Numbered from the stretch's first letter, positions 44,530-56,000 are shown. The stretch: 64,000 bases of DNA from Brevibacterium sp. HMSC07C04 (GCF_001815905.1 NZ_KV823250.1:112716-176715); one strand, 5' to 3'. Made by a program: numbers and translations. The notes: generated by a model from the sequence alone, not told the origin.

Positions 44530-45540
44530 TCAGCCGAGGTTGTCAGCGGCGAAGCCCGTGGGAGATTCGGCGCCCTTCTTCTGAGCGGCCCACAGAGAAA
44601 GGAGTTCGTAGCCGACCTGTGCTGCGGCCAGACCGGTGATTTCGGCGTGGTCATAGGCAGGTGCGACTTCGACGATTTCAGCGCCGACGATATTGAGTCC
44701 CTGGAGGCCGCGAATGGAGTTGAGCAGTTCGCGGCTTGTCATACCGCCGGCCTCGGGGGTGCCGGTGCCCGGTGCGGCCGCGGGGTCGAGCACGTCGATG
44801 TCGACGGAAATGTAGACGGGCGCATCACCCAGGCGCTTGCGGATGCGGGCGACAATGTCCGGCAGCGGCTGGAACTGGTAGTCGTCGGAGCGCAGAATCT
44901 GGAAGCCGAGCACAGCATCGTCCTCGAGGTCCTTCTTGCCGTACAGGGGACCGCGGATTCCCACGTGCATACAGTGTTCGAGGTCGAGCAGACCCTCTTC
45001 TGATGCGCGACGGAACGGCGTTCCGTGAGTGTAGGGCGCACCCATGTAGGTGTCCCACGTGTCCAGGTGAGCGTCGAAGTGCAGCACCGCAATCTTTCCG
45101 TGGGTTTTGTGCAGCGAGCGGATGTTCGGCAGGGCAAGCGTGTGGTCTCCGCCCAGGGTGAGCAGCTTCGAGCCGTCTTTGCGCGCTTCGTCGGCGTTGG
45201 CTTCGACAGCGGCGATGGCCTCTTCGATGTTGAAGGGGTTCACGCCCAGATCTCCGCAGTCGGCGACCTGCTGCCAGGAGAACGGGTGCACATCGGTGGC
45301 CTGGTTGTAGGGGCGCAGCAGCTTGGAGGACTGGCGGATGTGGGAGGGGCCGAACCTGGTGCCGCTGCGGTAGCTCACACCGGCGTCGAAGGGGATGCCG
45401 ATGACCTTGACGTCGATTGGCTGGCCTGGCCGCTGTGCTTCGACTTCGTCAATGCGCGGCAGGAGGCCGAAGGTCGGTGGGCCTGCAAAGCGCGGGGTCA
45501 GGCTGTAGTCGGCTGGGCCCAGGGGTTGGGATTCGCTCAC
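44530..45540 (-). CDS. guanidinobutyrase/agmatinase (ureohydrolase family)
   Basis: 336 residues, binuclear manganese ureohydrolase releasing urea from a guanidino compound. Metal ligands: His133 in GGDHTLAL, Asp156, His158 and Asp160 in FDAHLDTWD, and the late pair in [22 protein letters not shown] is the substrate loop. Position before the 2-ketoarginine decarboxylase gene favours 4-guanidinobutyrate (giving GABA) over agmatine (giving putrescine). First gene of the three-gene operon. Confidence 0.85.
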   Translation of the reverse strand: MSESQPLGPADYSLTPRFAGPPTFGLLPRIDEVEAQRPGQPIDVKVIGIPFDAGVSYRSGTRFGPSHIRQSSKLLRPYNQATDVHPFSWQQVADCGDLGVNPFNIEEAIAAVEANADEARKDGSKLLTLGGDHTLALPNIRSLHKTHGKIAVLHFDAHLDTWDTYMGAPYTHGTPFRRASEEGLLDLEHCMHVGIRGPLYGKKDLEDDAVLGFQILRSDDYQFQPLPDIVARIRKRLGDAPVYISVDIDVLDPAAAPGTGTPEAGGMTSRELLNSIRGLQGLNIVGAEIVEVAPAYDHAEITGLAAAQVGYELLSLWAAQKKGAESPTGFAADNLG

Positions 45541-45974
45541 GTGTTCCTCCTAGTTGCGATGATTCAGTTTCAGGTTTGAGGGGTGAGCTGCATCATGACA
45601 TATCCAGTATGGCCAACAGCGCCCGCCCATATGCTGCAAGGTATATCTCTGCGTGCGCCTCTGGCGGGCCCGGGCCTTGGGGCCCAATCAGATGTCGTTG
45701 GGACTGAAGGCCTTTGTTTTTTGCTCGAATTGGGCCCTGACAGGCCCGGTGTGATGCATTAAACTGAAAAAATTTTTCTTGTGGACAGATGTCGAAAACC
45801 TGTGGATAGAGCGCAGGCTGAAAACTCTGCGGACCTCGGGCGATCCCCGGAATCTCGCGGGAGTTGAACTACATTGATGTGATTTTGGAAGTTCACAACT
45901 GTGGATGACGACCTGACGGCCCCTTGTTGACACTGGGTGGGACGCGGCGCGGCGCCAGGAGATTTGCTCGAAAA
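45541..45974. other. long divergent promoter region, guanidinobutyrase/nrd
   Basis: No gene in about 430 bp. It holds the promoter of the left-running guanidinobutyrase operon and the upstream control region of nrdH. Three same-orientation 9-mers similar to DnaA boxes are visible: TGTGGACAG (45780-45788), TGTGGATAG (45801-45809) and TGTGGATGA (45900-45908), each 7-8 of 9 to consensus. Confidence 0.4.
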
Positions 45975-46021
45975 AGCCTAGATATGGGCGTAGTCTCTTA
46001 TCGGAACACAACATCTTGTGG
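45975..46021 (+). promoter_or_regulatory. tandem NrdR-box-like sites before nrdH
   Basis: ACACAACATCTTGTGG (46006-46021) is a near-palindrome close to the NrdR box consensus (acaCwAtATaTwGtgt). Exactly 31 bp upstream AGCCTAGATATGGGCG (45975-45990) matches the same pattern at about nine positions. A pair of boxes about three helical turns apart is the known arrangement for the ATP/dATP-sensing repressor NrdR. Confidence 0.55.
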
Positions 46022-46086
46022 TTACTCACCCGTCCGGTTTGGACGGCCAGCAGCCTGAGATCCGAGTCACCTTGAAGGAGACCCAC

Positions 46087-46332
46087 ATGATCACCGTTTA
46101 CACCAAACCCTCCTGCGTCCAGTGCACTGCAACGTTCCGCGCCCTGGATGTCCGCGGTCTGGAGTACCGGTCGGTTGACCTCAGCCAGGACCATGGTGCC
46201 CTCGACGTTGTCAAGGCGATGGGCTACATGCAGGCTCCCGTCGTTGTGACCGACGGCGATCACTGGTCGGGCTTCCGCCCCGACAAGATCAATGCTCTCG
46301 CAACTGACAGTGCGGAGGCCGCAGCGGTCTGA
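46087..46332 (+). CDS. nrdH: NrdH redoxin
   Basis: 81-residue glutaredoxin-like electron donor of class Ib ribonucleotide reductase. Redox motif CVQC at residues 10-13 (TKPSCVQCTATFRAL) and the C-terminal WSGFRPDKI that is the NrdH thioredoxin-reductase contact. GAAGGAG lies before the ATG at 46087; the longer open frame to 46018 is not needed. First gene of nrdHIEF. Confidence 0.96.
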   Translation: MITVYTKPSCVQCTATFRALDVRGLEYRSVDLSQDHGALDVVKAMGYMQAPVVVTDGDHWSGFRPDKINALATDSAEAAAV

Positions 46333-46334
46333 TC

Positions 46335-46748
46335 ATGCTGATCGTCTACTACTCCAGTGGTTCTGAATACACCCACCGGTTTGTAGAAAAACTGGGGCTG
46401 CCCGCTGTGCGGCTGCCTCTGCTGACGAAGGACGACACTCCGCTGGTCAGCGAACCCTTCGTCCTCATCACGCCGACGTACGGAGCCGGACGCAACGCCG
46501 GCTCCACGCCGCGGCAGGTGATCAAATTCCTCAATGTCAAAGAAAACCGCGACAAGATCGTCGGAGTCATCGGCTCTGGAAACACGAACTTCGGCAGCAA
46601 CTTCTGCCGTGCGGCCTACACGGTGGCAGAGAAGACCAAAGTTCCCGTCCTCTACAACTTCGAAATGTTCGGAACGCAGGAGGACGTCGACAAAGTGAAA
46701 GAAGGGTTGGACAAGCTGTGTCAACGACAGCCGCAGACCGCGACCTAG
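46335..46748 (+). CDS. nrdI: class Ib RNR flavodoxin-like protein NrdI
   Basis: 137 residues. FMN-binding protein that supplies the oxidant for the dimanganese-tyrosyl radical of NrdF. The phosphate loop [20 protein letters not shown] and [16 protein letters not shown] are the family landmarks. Two bases separate it from nrdH, and its end overlaps the nrdE start by 31 bp. Confidence 0.96.
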   Translation: MLIVYYSSGSEYTHRFVEKLGLPAVRLPLLTKDDTPLVSEPFVLITPTYGAGRNAGSTPRQVIKFLNVKENRDKIVGVIGSGNTNFGSNFCRAAYTVAEKTKVPVLYNFEMFGTQEDVDKVKEGLDKLCQRQPQTAT

Positions 46749-48880
46749 AAGCCATCATCCGCGAGGACACCGACCTCGACTACCACGCTCTCAACGCCAT
46801 GCTCAACCTGTACGACCAGGACGGTCGCATTCAGTTTGAACGCGACAAGCAGGCGGCACGACAGTTCTTTCTCCAGCACGTCAACAACAACACCGTCTTC
46901 TTCCACGACCTGGAAGAGAAGCTCAACTACCTCATCGAGCACCAGTACTATGAAAAAGAAGTGCTCGACCAGTACTCGTTCGCCTTCATTTCAGAGCTGT
47001 CCAAGCACGCATACGCCAAGAAGTTCCGCTTCGAGACGTTCCTCGGTGCGTTCAAGTTCTACACGTCCTACACGCTGAAGACCTTTGACGGCAAGCGCTA
47101 TCTTGAGCGTTTTGAAGACCGCGTCGTCATGGTGGCTCTGTTCCTTGCCCGCGGTGATGAAAAGCTTGCCCGCCAGCTTGTCGATGAAATCATCTCCGGT
47201 CGTTTCCAGCCTGCAACGCCCACGTTCCTCAACGCTGGCAAGAAGCAGCGCGGCGAAATGGTCTCCTGCTTCCTGCTGCGCATTGAAGACAACATGGAGT
47301 CCATCGGCCGGTCGGTGAACTCCGCGCTGCAGCTGTCCAAGCGCGGCGGCGGTGTGGCTTTCTGCATGACCAACATCCGCGAAGCCGGCGCACCCATTAA
47401 GAAGATCGAAAACCAGTCCTCGGGTGTCATTCCCGTCATGAAGATGCTCGAAGACGCCTTCTCCTACGCCAACCAGCTGGGCGCCCGCCAAGGTGCCGGT
47501 GCGGTGTACTTGAACGCCCACCACCCGGACATCTACAGCTTCTTGGACACCAAGCGCGAAAACGCAGACGAAAAGATCCGCATCAAAACCCTGTCACTGG
47601 GTGTGGTCATTCCGGACATCACGTTCCACTTGGCCAAGAAGAACGAGCCCATGTACCTGTTCAGCCCCTACGACGTCGAAAGCGTCTACGGGGTGCCGTT
47701 CACCGAAATCTCGGTGACAGAGAAGTACTACGAAATGGTCGACGACGCGCGGATCAAGAAAACCAAGATCAACGCGCGCGAATTCTTCCAAACACTCGCC
47801 GAGATCCAGTTCGAATCGGGCTATCCGTACATCATGTACGAAGACACGGTCAACCGCGCCAACCCCATCAAGGGCCGCATCACCATGTCGAACCTGTGCT
47901 CGGAGATCCTGCAGGTGAACTCCGCTTCGCTCTACAACGAAGACCTCACCTACAACCACATCGGCAAGGACATCTCCTGCAACCTCGGTTCGCTCAACAT
48001 CGCCGCGACTATGGACTCCGAAGACTTCGGGCAGACCGTCGAAGTCGCCATCCGCGGCCTGACCGCCGTGTCGGAGACTTCGAACATCGCTTCGGTTCCC
48101 TCGATTGAACGCGGCAACTCGATGTCGCACGCCATCGGCCTGGGCCAGATGAACCTGCACGGCTACCTGGGCCGCGAGCGGATTCACTACGGTTCCGAAG
48201 AGGGACTCGACTTCACCAACATGTACTTCTACACCGTGGCCTTCCACGCGGTGCGCGCATCCATGGAGATCGCCAAAGAACGCGGTCGGGCCTTTGAGGG
48301 CTTCGAAGACTCCAAATACGCCTCCGGTGAGTACTTCGAGAAGTACACGCAGCAGGAATGGGCTCCGCGCACGCAGCGTGTGGCACAGATCTTCGAAGAA
48401 GCCGGTGTGCACATTCCCACCCAGGACGACTGGGCCAAGCTGCGCGACGATGTAGCCGAGCACGGCATTTACAACCAGAACCTGCAGGCTGTGCCGCCGA
48501 CGGGCTCGATTTCCTACATCAACAACTCAACATCGTCGATTCACCCGATCGCCGCTCCGGTGGAAATCCGCAAAGAAGGCAAGATCGGCCGCGTGTACTA
48601 CCCGGCACCGCACATGACGAACGACAACCTGGAGTACTTCCAGGATGCCTACGAAATCGGCCCGGAAAAGATCATCGACACATATGCCGAAGCCACCCAG
48701 CACGTGGATCAGGGGCTGTCGCTGACGCTGTTCTTCAAGGACACCGCCACCACGCGTGATGTCAACAAGGCCCAGATCTACGCCTGGACCAAGGGCATCA
48801 AAACCGTCTACTACAGCCGCATCCGCCAGATGGCGCTGACCGGTACGGAAGTCGAAGGCTGCGTTTCCTGCATGCTGTGA
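46718..48880 (+). CDS. nrdE: class Ib ribonucleotide reductase, alpha subunit
   Basis: 720 residues, GTG start at 46718 inside nrdI. It reduces ribonucleoside diphosphates. Landmarks: [23 protein letters not shown] with the first active-site Cys, [11 protein letters not shown], the second Cys in [11 protein letters not shown], and the C-terminal CVSC pair (GCVSCML) that is reduced by NrdH. The N-terminal ATP-cone of NrdA is missing, as expected for class Ib. Confidence 0.97.
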   Translation: MSTTAADRDLEAIIREDTDLDYHALNAMLNLYDQDGRIQFERDKQAARQFFLQHVNNNTVFFHDLEEKLNYLIEHQYYEKEVLDQYSFAFISELSKHAYAKKFRFETFLGAFKFYTSYTLKTFDGKRYLERFEDRVVMVALFLARGDEKLARQLVDEIISGRFQPATPTFLNAGKKQRGEMVSCFLLRIEDNMESIGRSVNSALQLSKRGGGVAFCMTNIREAGAPIKKIENQSSGVIPVMKMLEDAFSYANQLGARQGAGAVYLNAHHPDIYSFLDTKRENADEKIRIKTLSLGVVIPDITFHLAKKNEPMYLFSPYDVESVYGVPFTEISVTEKYYEMVDDARIKKTKINAREFFQTLAEIQFESGYPYIMYEDTVNRANPIKGRITMSNLCSEILQVNSASLYNEDLTYNHIGKDISCNLGSLNIAATMDSEDFGQTVEVAIRGLTAVSETSNIASVPSIERGNSMSHAIGLGQMNLHGYLGRERIHYGSEEGLDFTNMYFYTVAFHAVRASMEIAKERGRAFEGFEDSKYASGEYFEKYTQQEWAPRTQRVAQIFEEAGVHIPTQDDWAKLRDDVAEHGIYNQNLQAVPPTGSISYINNSTSSIHPIAAPVEIRKEGKIGRVYYPAPHMTNDNLEYFQDAYEIGPEKIIDTYAEATQHVDQGLSLTLFFKDTATTRDVNKAQIYAWTKGIKTVYYSRIRQMALTGTEVEGCVSCML

Positions 48881-49891
<1,011 letters not shown>

Positions 49892-49920
49892 GCCACGTCC
49901 ACACACATCGGCTCGTATAG

Positions 49921-49959
49921 CAGCGGCCCGGAACTGTTCAGAACAGTTCCGGGCCGCTG
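49921..49959 (+). terminator. terminator after nrdF
   Basis: Long perfect stem: AGCGGCCCGGAACTGTT is mirrored by AACAGTTCCGGGCCGCT with a short CAG loop, followed by GTCTTTG. It closes the nrd operon and may act on both strands. Confidence 0.8.
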
Positions 49960-50086
49960 TCTTTGAGCGGTGCTCTTTCGCCGGGAAGTCGTAGTACCGG
50001 AGCTGGCGCCCGACTTCAGCGAGTGACCGCTGCTGTTTAGCTTCGGTCGGCTGCGAGCAGCAGCCTCAGTCAAAGGGCCGGTGACC

Positions 50087-50881
50087 TCAGTCGTTCCAGG
50101 CCCAGACGTCTTCGCCGCGCAGCGAAACTTCTGCACCGCCATCCACGTAGATGGTCTGTCCGGCCATGTGGGTGTTGGCAGGTTCCGTAATCCAGATGAG
50201 CGCGTCAGCCACAGACTCCGGCGGCTGGTGGTAGTTCAGCGGCATGGGAACCTGCTGGTCGACATACGCCGTCATTTCGGGAGTGGACAGAAGCTCTTCC
50301 GTCATGGGAGTCAGCACCGTGCCCGGGGCAATCGCGTTGACCGGAATACCGGCGCCAGCCCATTCGTCGGAAATCGAGACGCGGCGGATCCAGCGCGACA
50401 GAGCGCGCTTGGAAGAGGGGTAGGAAACATAGCCGGTCATCGGGTCATCCGACAGGTGACTCTCAGCGATCTCAAGGGCCTTGGCTTCGTCGCCGGCGAG
50501 CATCGCCTCGACCATGGCGGGATCGTTCGGCTGCAGTGACGCCATGGACGAAACAACAGCAACCCGAGGAGCCTCCGACTTCTTCAGCGCAGGCAGCAGA
50601 GCTTCCAGAAGCTCAACAACGCCGAAGTAGTTCACCGACACGGTCTTAGGAATAGGAGCGGCAATACCGGCAGAGGCGATGACAGCGTCAACTGTCCCAC
50701 CGGCAAGTTCAACAGCGGAAGCGGCAGCCTGCGAGCGGCCCTCCGGAGTGGACAGGTCAGCCTCAATATCAGCGTTCTTCAGGTCGATTCCGACAACGCG
50801 GTCACCGCGTTTGCGCAGAATCTCGACGGTTGCGGCGCCGATACCCGACGCTGAGCCGGTGACAACATAGGTGCGGGTCAT
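50087..50881 (-). CDS. short-chain dehydrogenase/reductase
   Basis: 264 residues, Rossmann fold. Cofactor loop TGSASGIG near residues 8-15, VIASAG as the NNAG-like strand, catalytic Ser in VVSSMAS and the Tyr-x-x-x-Lys as YPSSK. Asp in GIDLKNADIEADL after strand 2 favours NAD over NADP. An insert of about 35 residues between Ser and Tyr and the C-terminal MAGQTIYVDGG resemble the 3-alpha-hydroxysteroid dehydrogenase/carbonyl reductase type. Substrate unknown; it stands alone. Confidence 0.85.
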   Translation of the reverse strand: MTRTYVVTGSASGIGAATVEILRKRGDRVVGIDLKNADIEADLSTPEGRSQAAASAVELAGGTVDAVIASAGIAAPIPKTVSVNYFGVVELLEALLPALKKSEAPRVAVVSSMASLQPNDPAMVEAMLAGDEAKALEIAESHLSDDPMTGYVSYPSSKRALSRWIRRVSISDEWAGAGIPVNAIAPGTVLTPMTEELLSTPEMTAYVDQQVPMPLNYHQPPESVADALIWITEPANTHMAGQTIYVDGGAEVSLRGEDVWAWND

Positions 50882-51046
50882 AGACTTTCGCCTTCCTCCG
50901 CCCGGTGAGCTTCGGGCGGTATGCGTTACAACGGCGGTCTGCCGTCGGCTCTAATCTAATCGTCTACAGGCAAATGGCAGCTGAAAATCCAGTGCGCAGA
51001 CCACACCCGTTTAGCCGTCGGGAGGCCCTGATCCTGGCAGGCGACG

Positions 51047-51847
51047 TCAGTAGCCCAGACGCGCGTTTTCGAGAACCGGAAGCGCTGCTTTGGCTTTGTC
51101 GACGACTGCGAAATCAATGTCGGCGACAACCAGCTGCTCACCCTGCCCGTCATCCTGCGCGATCAGCTCACCGAACGGGTCAACGACGAGCGAACCGCCC
51201 ACACCCGTCGGCGCGTCTGCAGGCACCTGAACACCGGAGACTTCCGGGTCCGCCTGATCTACCGCGGAGACGATCATGTTGGAATCCAGTGCCCGCACCC
51301 GCGCCAAAAGGTCCCACTGGTAGAGCTTGCCCGGGCCCGCACCCCAAGAGGCGGACACCAGCGTCAGCTTCGCACCCGCGCGGGAAAGCTCCGCAAACAG
51401 CTTCGGGAAGCGAATGTCGTAGCAGATGGCAAGGCCGACGGCCACCCCGTCGACATCGACGGTGACAATGTCACTGCCCGGTTCCACCGTGTCGGACTCA
51501 CGGAACCCAAAAGCGTCGTACAGGTGGATCTTTTCGTACGCCACGCGCTGACCAGCGGGGGAGTAGACCGCCAGCTGATTGACCACTCGGGCCCCGTGCG
51601 CGAAGAACTCTCCGGTCACAATCGTCAGTCCGTGCTCATCCGCAAGCGCCTGCATCCGCTCCTGCCAGTCAGCCGCGTGCGCTCGCGTGTCCTCCCGCAG
51701 CCCCGGGCCGAACGACCGCATTGTGGCCTCCGGAAACTGCACCAGGACAGCTCCTGCCTCAGCGGCCGAACGCACATAGTCTTCGACCTTGCTCACATTG
51801 GCCGAAACATCAGGAGTCGTATTGATCTGTGCAAGCGCAATCTTCAT
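51047..51847 (-). CDS. carbon-nitrogen hydrolase (nitrilase superfamily, omega-amidase-like)
   Basis: 266 residues from ATG 51847 (MKIALAQI). The catalytic triad is complete: Glu40 in QFPEATM, Lys106 in YEKIHLYDAF and Cys142 in ICYDIRFP. EKIHLYDAFGFRES places it with deaminated-glutathione amidase/omega-amidase (NIT) proteins. The long upstream open frame is a shadow in the next gene's region. Likely a repair or amide-hydrolysing enzyme in the cytoplasm. Confidence 0.88.
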   Translation of the reverse strand: MKIALAQINTTPDVSANVSKVEDYVRSAAEAGAVLVQFPEATMRSFGPGLREDTRAHAADWQERMQALADEHGLTIVTGEFFAHGARVVNQLAVYSPAGQRVAYEKIHLYDAFGFRESDTVEPGSDIVTVDVDGVAVGLAICYDIRFPKLFAELSRAGAKLTLVSASWGAGPGKLYQWDLLARVRALDSNMIVSAVDQADPEVSGVQVPADAPTGVGGSLVVDPFGELIAQDDGQGEQLVVADIDFAVVDKAKAALPVLENARLGY

Positions 51848-51938
51848 ACGCTCACCGTACCGCTGCCGAGGCGGAGGCGACAGACCTGCCGACCTCCACC
51901 TCGTGCGGGTGGGGAAGACGGCTCCGCACAGCGGAGCC

Positions 51939-52925
51939 TCAGAAGATCCGGCCGCGCAGATCTTCGACGGCGGCCCGGTACTCGCCTTCGAGACGATCCA
52001 CGAGCGAGGCGACCGGCAGCTTTTCGCGCACCGCGCCAATGCCCTGACCGGAACCCCAAATGTCCTTCCAGGCTTTCGACTTCGACGACCCGCCGCTGCC
52101 GAAGTTCATCTTCGAAGGATCGGATTCGGGCAGATTGTCCGGGTCCATGCCGGCGGCCTCAATTGAGCCGCGCAGATAATTGCCGTGCACTCCCGTAAAC
52201 AGATTCGAATACACAACGTCGCTTGCGCCAGAAGACACAATCATGTCGCGGTATCCCTCAACGACATTCGCTTCGGGGCAGGCCAAGAAGGCCGAACCGA
52301 CATAGGCGAAATCCGCTCCGGCGGCCTGTGCGGCCAGAACCGAGGTGCCGTGGGCAATGCTTCCCGACAGCAGCAGGGGGCCGCCGAACCATTCGCGGAT
52401 CTCGCGGATGAGCGCAAACGGCGAAAGCGCACCGGCATGGCCCCCGGCACCGGCGGAGACAGCAACCAGGCCGTCCGCGCCCTTCTCAATGGCCTTGTGG
52501 GCAAAGCGGTTGTTGATCACATCGTGCAGCACAATGCCGCCGTAGGAATGGACGGCCTCGTAGACGTCTTCGCGCGCACCGAGTGACGTGATGACAATCG
52601 GGACCTTGTGGTCCACAACAACGCCGAGGTCGTGCTCAATACGGTCATTGGAGCGGTGTACGATGAGGTTCGCGGCAAACGGGCCCACGGGCGTGCCGGG
52701 GTTGTTCTTCGCGAATTCGGCATTGGATTCGCTGATCTCGTCAAACCAGTCCGACAGTGCTTCCTGTGGACGGGCGTTCAGGGTGGGGAAGGCGCCGATG
52801 ATTCCTGCCTGGCACTGGGCTTTGACGAGTTCGGGGCCCGATGCGATGAACATGGGCGAAGCCACAACTGGCAGGCGCAGATCAGTGCGCAGCTGTTCGG
52901 GAAGTTCGGTGCGTTCGACGGTCAT
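51939..52925 (-). CDS. nitronate monooxygenase family protein
   Basis: 328 residues, FMN-dependent TIM barrel of the NMO/2-nitropropane dioxygenase family. Opening PVVASPMFIASGPELVKAQCQAG, the central VAVSAGAGGHAGALSPFALI (flavin phosphate and catalytic His region) and DFAYVGSAFLACPEA are typical. A loop rich in Gly/Ser/Lys (GSGGSSKSKAW) precedes the C-terminal helix. Probable role is oxidation of alkyl nitronates such as propionate-3-nitronate; the electron donor is O2. Confidence 0.85.
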   Translation of the reverse strand: MTVERTELPEQLRTDLRLPVVASPMFIASGPELVKAQCQAGIIGAFPTLNARPQEALSDWFDEISESNAEFAKNNPGTPVGPFAANLIVHRSNDRIEHDLGVVVDHKVPIVITSLGAREDVYEAVHSYGGIVLHDVINNRFAHKAIEKGADGLVAVSAGAGGHAGALSPFALIREIREWFGGPLLLSGSIAHGTSVLAAQAAGADFAYVGSAFLACPEANVVEGYRDMIVSSGASDVVYSNLFTGVHGNYLRGSIEAAGMDPDNLPESDPSKMNFGSGGSSKSKAWKDIWGSGQGIGAVREKLPVASLVDRLEGEYRAAVEDLRGRIF

Positions 52926-52966
52926 GAAGCTCCTTCGGTTCGAGTGTCCGACATCACTTTAGACGA

Positions 52967-52996
52967 CGAACGCCCCGCTGGTAGGCGGGGCGTTCG
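52967..52996 (-). terminator. hairpin after valine-catabolism operon
   Basis: CGAACGCCCCGC (52967-52978) and GCGGGGCGTTCG (52985-52996) form a 12-bp stem with a six-base loop, 23 bp beyond the stop of the enoyl-CoA hydratase gene. No clear T-run on the minus strand. Confidence 0.65.
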
Positions 52997-53018
52997 CATA
53001 CTGGTCAGGGCAAGCTGA

Positions 53019-53795
53019 TCAGCGGTCCTTGAATTCGGGCTTGCGCTTCTCGACAAAAGCGCCCATGCCTTCCTTCTGGTCTTCTGTGGCCAGCGAGGAG
53101 TGGAACAGCCGACGTTCGTACAGCAGACCCTGGTCGAGGGTAGTCTCGAAGGCCGCGTTGACGGCTTCCTTCACCATTGCCGATGCAATGAGCGACTTCG
53201 AGGCGATGACGCCGGCGGCTTCACGGGCGGTGTCCATGAGCTCCTCATGCGGTACAACGCGTGCCACGAGGTTGGACTCCAAAGCTTCGTCAGCTTTGAT
53301 GAAACGGCCGGTCAGGCACAGGTCCATAGCCTTTGCTTTGCCGATGGCGCGGGTCAGGCGCTGGGATCCGCCCATGCCGGGCAGCACGCCCAGGTTGATC
53401 TCCGGCTGGCCGAACTGAGCACGGTCGGAGGCGATGATGAAGTCACACATCATCGCCAGTTCGCAGCCGCCGCCGAGCGCGTAGCCGTTGACGGCGGCGA
53501 TGATCGGCTTGCGGACTTCACGTAGGCGGTTCCAGCCGACGAAGAAGTCTTCGCGGTAGGCTTCGGCAAATTCAAGCGAAGCCATTTCCTTGATGTCAGC
53601 ACCGGCGGCGAACGCCTTGTCGCCGTCACCGGTGATGATGATTGCGCGCACATCGTCAGAGGCGTCGAATTCGGCAAGCGCTGCCGTGACGTCTTTCATG
53701 ACTTTTGAGCTCAGCGGGTTCATGGGGCCCGGAGCCAGGGTGATTGTGCCGATCTTGTCCGAAATGTCGACCTTGATGGTTTCGTACTGGGTCAC
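53019..53795 (-). CDS. enoyl-CoA hydratase
   Basis: 258-residue crotonase-fold enzyme adding water to 2-enoyl-CoA. The oxyanion-hole strand [11 protein letters not shown] and the two catalytic glutamates within [17 protein letters not shown] and [20 protein letters not shown] are all present. In this operon methacrylyl-CoA, formed by the acyl-CoA dehydrogenase, is the likely substrate. It overlaps the upstream hydrolase gene by 4 bp. Confidence 0.92.
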   Translation of the reverse strand: MTQYETIKVDISDKIGTITLAPGPMNPLSSKVMKDVTAALAEFDASDDVRAIIITGDGDKAFAAGADIKEMASLEFAEAYREDFFVGWNRLREVRKPIIAAVNGYALGGGCELAMMCDFIIASDRAQFGQPEINLGVLPGMGGSQRLTRAIGKAKAMDLCLTGRFIKADEALESNLVARVVPHEELMDTAREAAGVIASKSLIASAMVKEAVNAAFETTLDQGLLYERRLFHSSLATEDQKEGMGAFVEKRKPEFKDR

Positions 53796-54832
53796 TGGAA
53801 AACCTTTCGTGCTGCGGGTTCTGTCAGGACTTCCTGGACGAGTTCACTGCTGACTTCTTCCAGGGTGGCCGGCTTCCACTGCGGGTTGCGGTCCTTGTCG
53901 ATGACCTGGGCGCGGATGCCCTCGGTCAGGTCGTTGTGTTTGCCGAGGTTGATTCCGGTGCGCAGGTCGCGCTCCAGAACTTCTTCGAGGCTCATGTCGC
54001 CGGCGGTGCGAATCGATTCGAACGTCACCTTCAGGCTCAGCGGGGATTTCGTTTGAATGAGGTCAGCGGTTTTGGTGCCCCACTCGGTGTCGAGTCCGCG
54101 CAGACGCTCGAGGATCTCCTCGACTGAGTCGGCCGAAAAGGCGTGGTCAATGGCTTCGCGGTGCTCATCGAGTTCATCCGCGGGAGCTTCTGCGGCGAAC
54201 TCCTTGAGAACAGCTTCGGCTTCTGCCGGGCGTTTGCCCAGTTCTGCCGCGACCTTTTCGAGTTTGGCGTCCTCGATGTAGTAGTCGGCAAGACCCGCGG
54301 CCAGCGCGGTGCCTGCGCCGACCGGCAGGCCAGTCAGGCCCAGGTACATGCCGACCGCGCCGGGAGCCCGGGAGAGCAGGTAGGTGCCGCCGACATCCGG
54401 GAACAGACCGATCGTGGTCTCGGGCATGCCGATCTTGGTGCTGTCGGTGACGACGCGGTGTGAACCGTGCACCGAGATTCCAACGCCGCCGCCCATCGTG
54501 ATGCCGTTCATGAAAGCCACATAGGGCTTGGGGAAGCGGGCGATCCGGTCGTTCATCACGTACTCTTCGCCGAAGAACCGCAGGTTCGCGTCAGTGCCGT
54601 CGATCAGCGATGCGTGGATGGCCTTGATGTCGCCGCCTGCGCACAGCCCGCGCTCACCGCGGCCGGTGACGAGTACAGCCTTGATTGAATCGTCGTCCTG
54701 CCACTTGACCAGGGCCTCGTTGACGATGTCGACCATTTCCTGGTTCAGGGCGTTGATTGCACGCGGCTTGTTCAGTTCAATGCGTCCCAAGCCGCCTTCG
54801 GCGCTGAGGACGACGGGCGTTTCTTCACTCAA
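53792..54832 (-). CDS. 3-hydroxyisobutyryl-CoA hydrolase
   Basis: 346 residues, crotonase-fold thioesterase of valine breakdown. [34 protein letters not shown] and [20 protein letters not shown] are diagnostic of the HIBCH subgroup, which is about 90 residues longer than enoyl-CoA hydratases. Start TTG at 54832 is chosen because CAGGAG lies nine bases upstream and the preceding gene stops two bases before; the open frame continues far into that gene. The C-terminal ECH_2 region is complete. Confidence 0.9.
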   Translation of the reverse strand: MSEETPVVLSAEGGLGRIELNKPRAINALNQEMVDIVNEALVKWQDDDSIKAVLVTGRGERGLCAGGDIKAIHASLIDGTDANLRFFGEEYVMNDRIARFPKPYVAFMNGITMGGGVGISVHGSHRVVTDSTKIGMPETTIGLFPDVGGTYLLSRAPGAVGMYLGLTGLPVGAGTALAAGLADYYIEDAKLEKVAAELGKRPAEAEAVLKEFAAEAPADELDEHREAIDHAFSADSVEEILERLRGLDTEWGTKTADLIQTKSPLSLKVTFESIRTAGDMSLEEVLERDLRTGINLGKHNDLTEGIRAQVIDKDRNPQWKPATLEEVSSELVQEVLTEPAARKVFQ

Positions 54833-54833
54833 C

Positions 54834-56000
54834 TTATGCAACTCCTGTGCTCTTGCGCGAAATGATGACGCGCATGATTTCGTTTGTTCCTTCGAGAATC
54901 TGGTGGACGCGCAGGTCGCGGACCAGCTTCTCCACACCGTACTCGTGGAGGTAGCCGTAGCCGCCGAACAGCTGCAGGGCGCGGTTGGCAACGTCGAAGC
55001 CGGTGTCGGTCGCTTTGAGCTTCGCCATTGCTGACAGCAGGGTCGTGTTTTCGTGTTTGGCGTCGTAGGCCTGGGCGGCGCGCCACAGGAGCGAACGGGC
55101 GGCTTCGAGGTCTGCCTGCATTTGGGCGACTTCAAAGCGCAGCGCTTGGAACTGGTTGAGGTCTTGACCGAATGCCTGGCGTTCACCCAGGTACTGCACT
55201 GCCTTTTCCAGTGCCGACTGGCCGCCGCCGAGAGACGCGGCGCCGATGTTGAGGCGCCCGCCGTCCAGACCGCTCATAGCGGCTTTGAAGCCTTCGCCTT
55301 CTTCGCCGACCAGGTTTTCCACGGGAACGCGCACGTTTTCCATGATGACCTGGCGGGTGGGCTGTGCGTGCCAGCCCATCTTGATTTCGTCGGGTCCGAA
55401 ATCCAGCCCTTCCATGCCCTTTTCGAGGATGAAGGCCGAGATTCCGCGGGCGCCGTCCTGGCCGGTGCGGGCCATGACCAGGTAGACATCCGATGCACCG
55501 GCACCCGAAATGAACTGCTTGACGCCGTTGAGGATGTAGTGATCGCCATCGCGGCGGGCCGAGGTGCGCAGGCCGGCTGCGTCAGAACCGGCGTTCGGTT
55601 CGGTCAGGCAGTAGCTGGCGAGGTTTTCAAACGTCACGAGCTTTGACAGGTAGCGCTCATGCTGGTCTTGGTTGCCGAAGCGCTCGATGACCGAGGCGAC
55701 CATGTTGTGAATCGAGATGTACGAAGCCACAGCGGGGCAGCCGGTCGACAGGTTCTCGAAGATGAGGGCCGCATCCATTCGTCCCAGGCCCGAGCCGCCT
55801 AAGTCTTCGTCGATGTAGATGCCTCCCATTCCCAGGTCTGCGGTCGACTTGATGACGTCGACGGGGAAGTGCGAATTCGCATCCCATTCGAGAGCGTGCG
55901 GTGCCAGCTGTTCGTCCGCGAACTCGCGGCACATGTTCGCCAGTTCGAGCTGGTCATCGCTCAGCCCGAAGGGCAGAGAAGCCGCGGTGCTACGTGCCAT
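54834..56000 (-). CDS. acyl-CoA dehydrogenase, probably isobutyryl-CoA dehydrogenase
   Basis: 388 residues, FAD enzyme. ASYCLTEPNAGSDAAGL is the FAD/substrate signature, RQAFGQDLNQFQALRFEVAQM precedes the C-terminal helix bundle, QLFGGYGYLHEYGVEKLVRD is the second signature, and the catalytic Glu lies in HQILEGTNEIMR. ATG 56000 follows TTGGAGG. Its order before hydroxyisobutyryl-CoA hydrolase and enoyl-CoA hydratase points to isobutyryl-CoA from valine; dehydrogenases for the later oxidation steps are not here. Confidence 0.88.
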   Translation of the reverse strand: MARSTAASLPFGLSDDQLELANMCREFADEQLAPHALEWDANSHFPVDVIKSTADLGMGGIYIDEDLGGSGLGRMDAALIFENLSTGCPAVASYISIHNMVASVIERFGNQDQHERYLSKLVTFENLASYCLTEPNAGSDAAGLRTSARRDGDHYILNGVKQFISGAGASDVYLVMARTGQDGARGISAFILEKGMEGLDFGPDEIKMGWHAQPTRQVIMENVRVPVENLVGEEGEGFKAAMSGLDGGRLNIGAASLGGGQSALEKAVQYLGERQAFGQDLNQFQALRFEVAQMQADLEAARSLLWRAAQAYDAKHENTTLLSAMAKLKATDTGFDVANRALQLFGGYGYLHEYGVEKLVRDLRVHQILEGTNEIMRVIISRKSTGVA

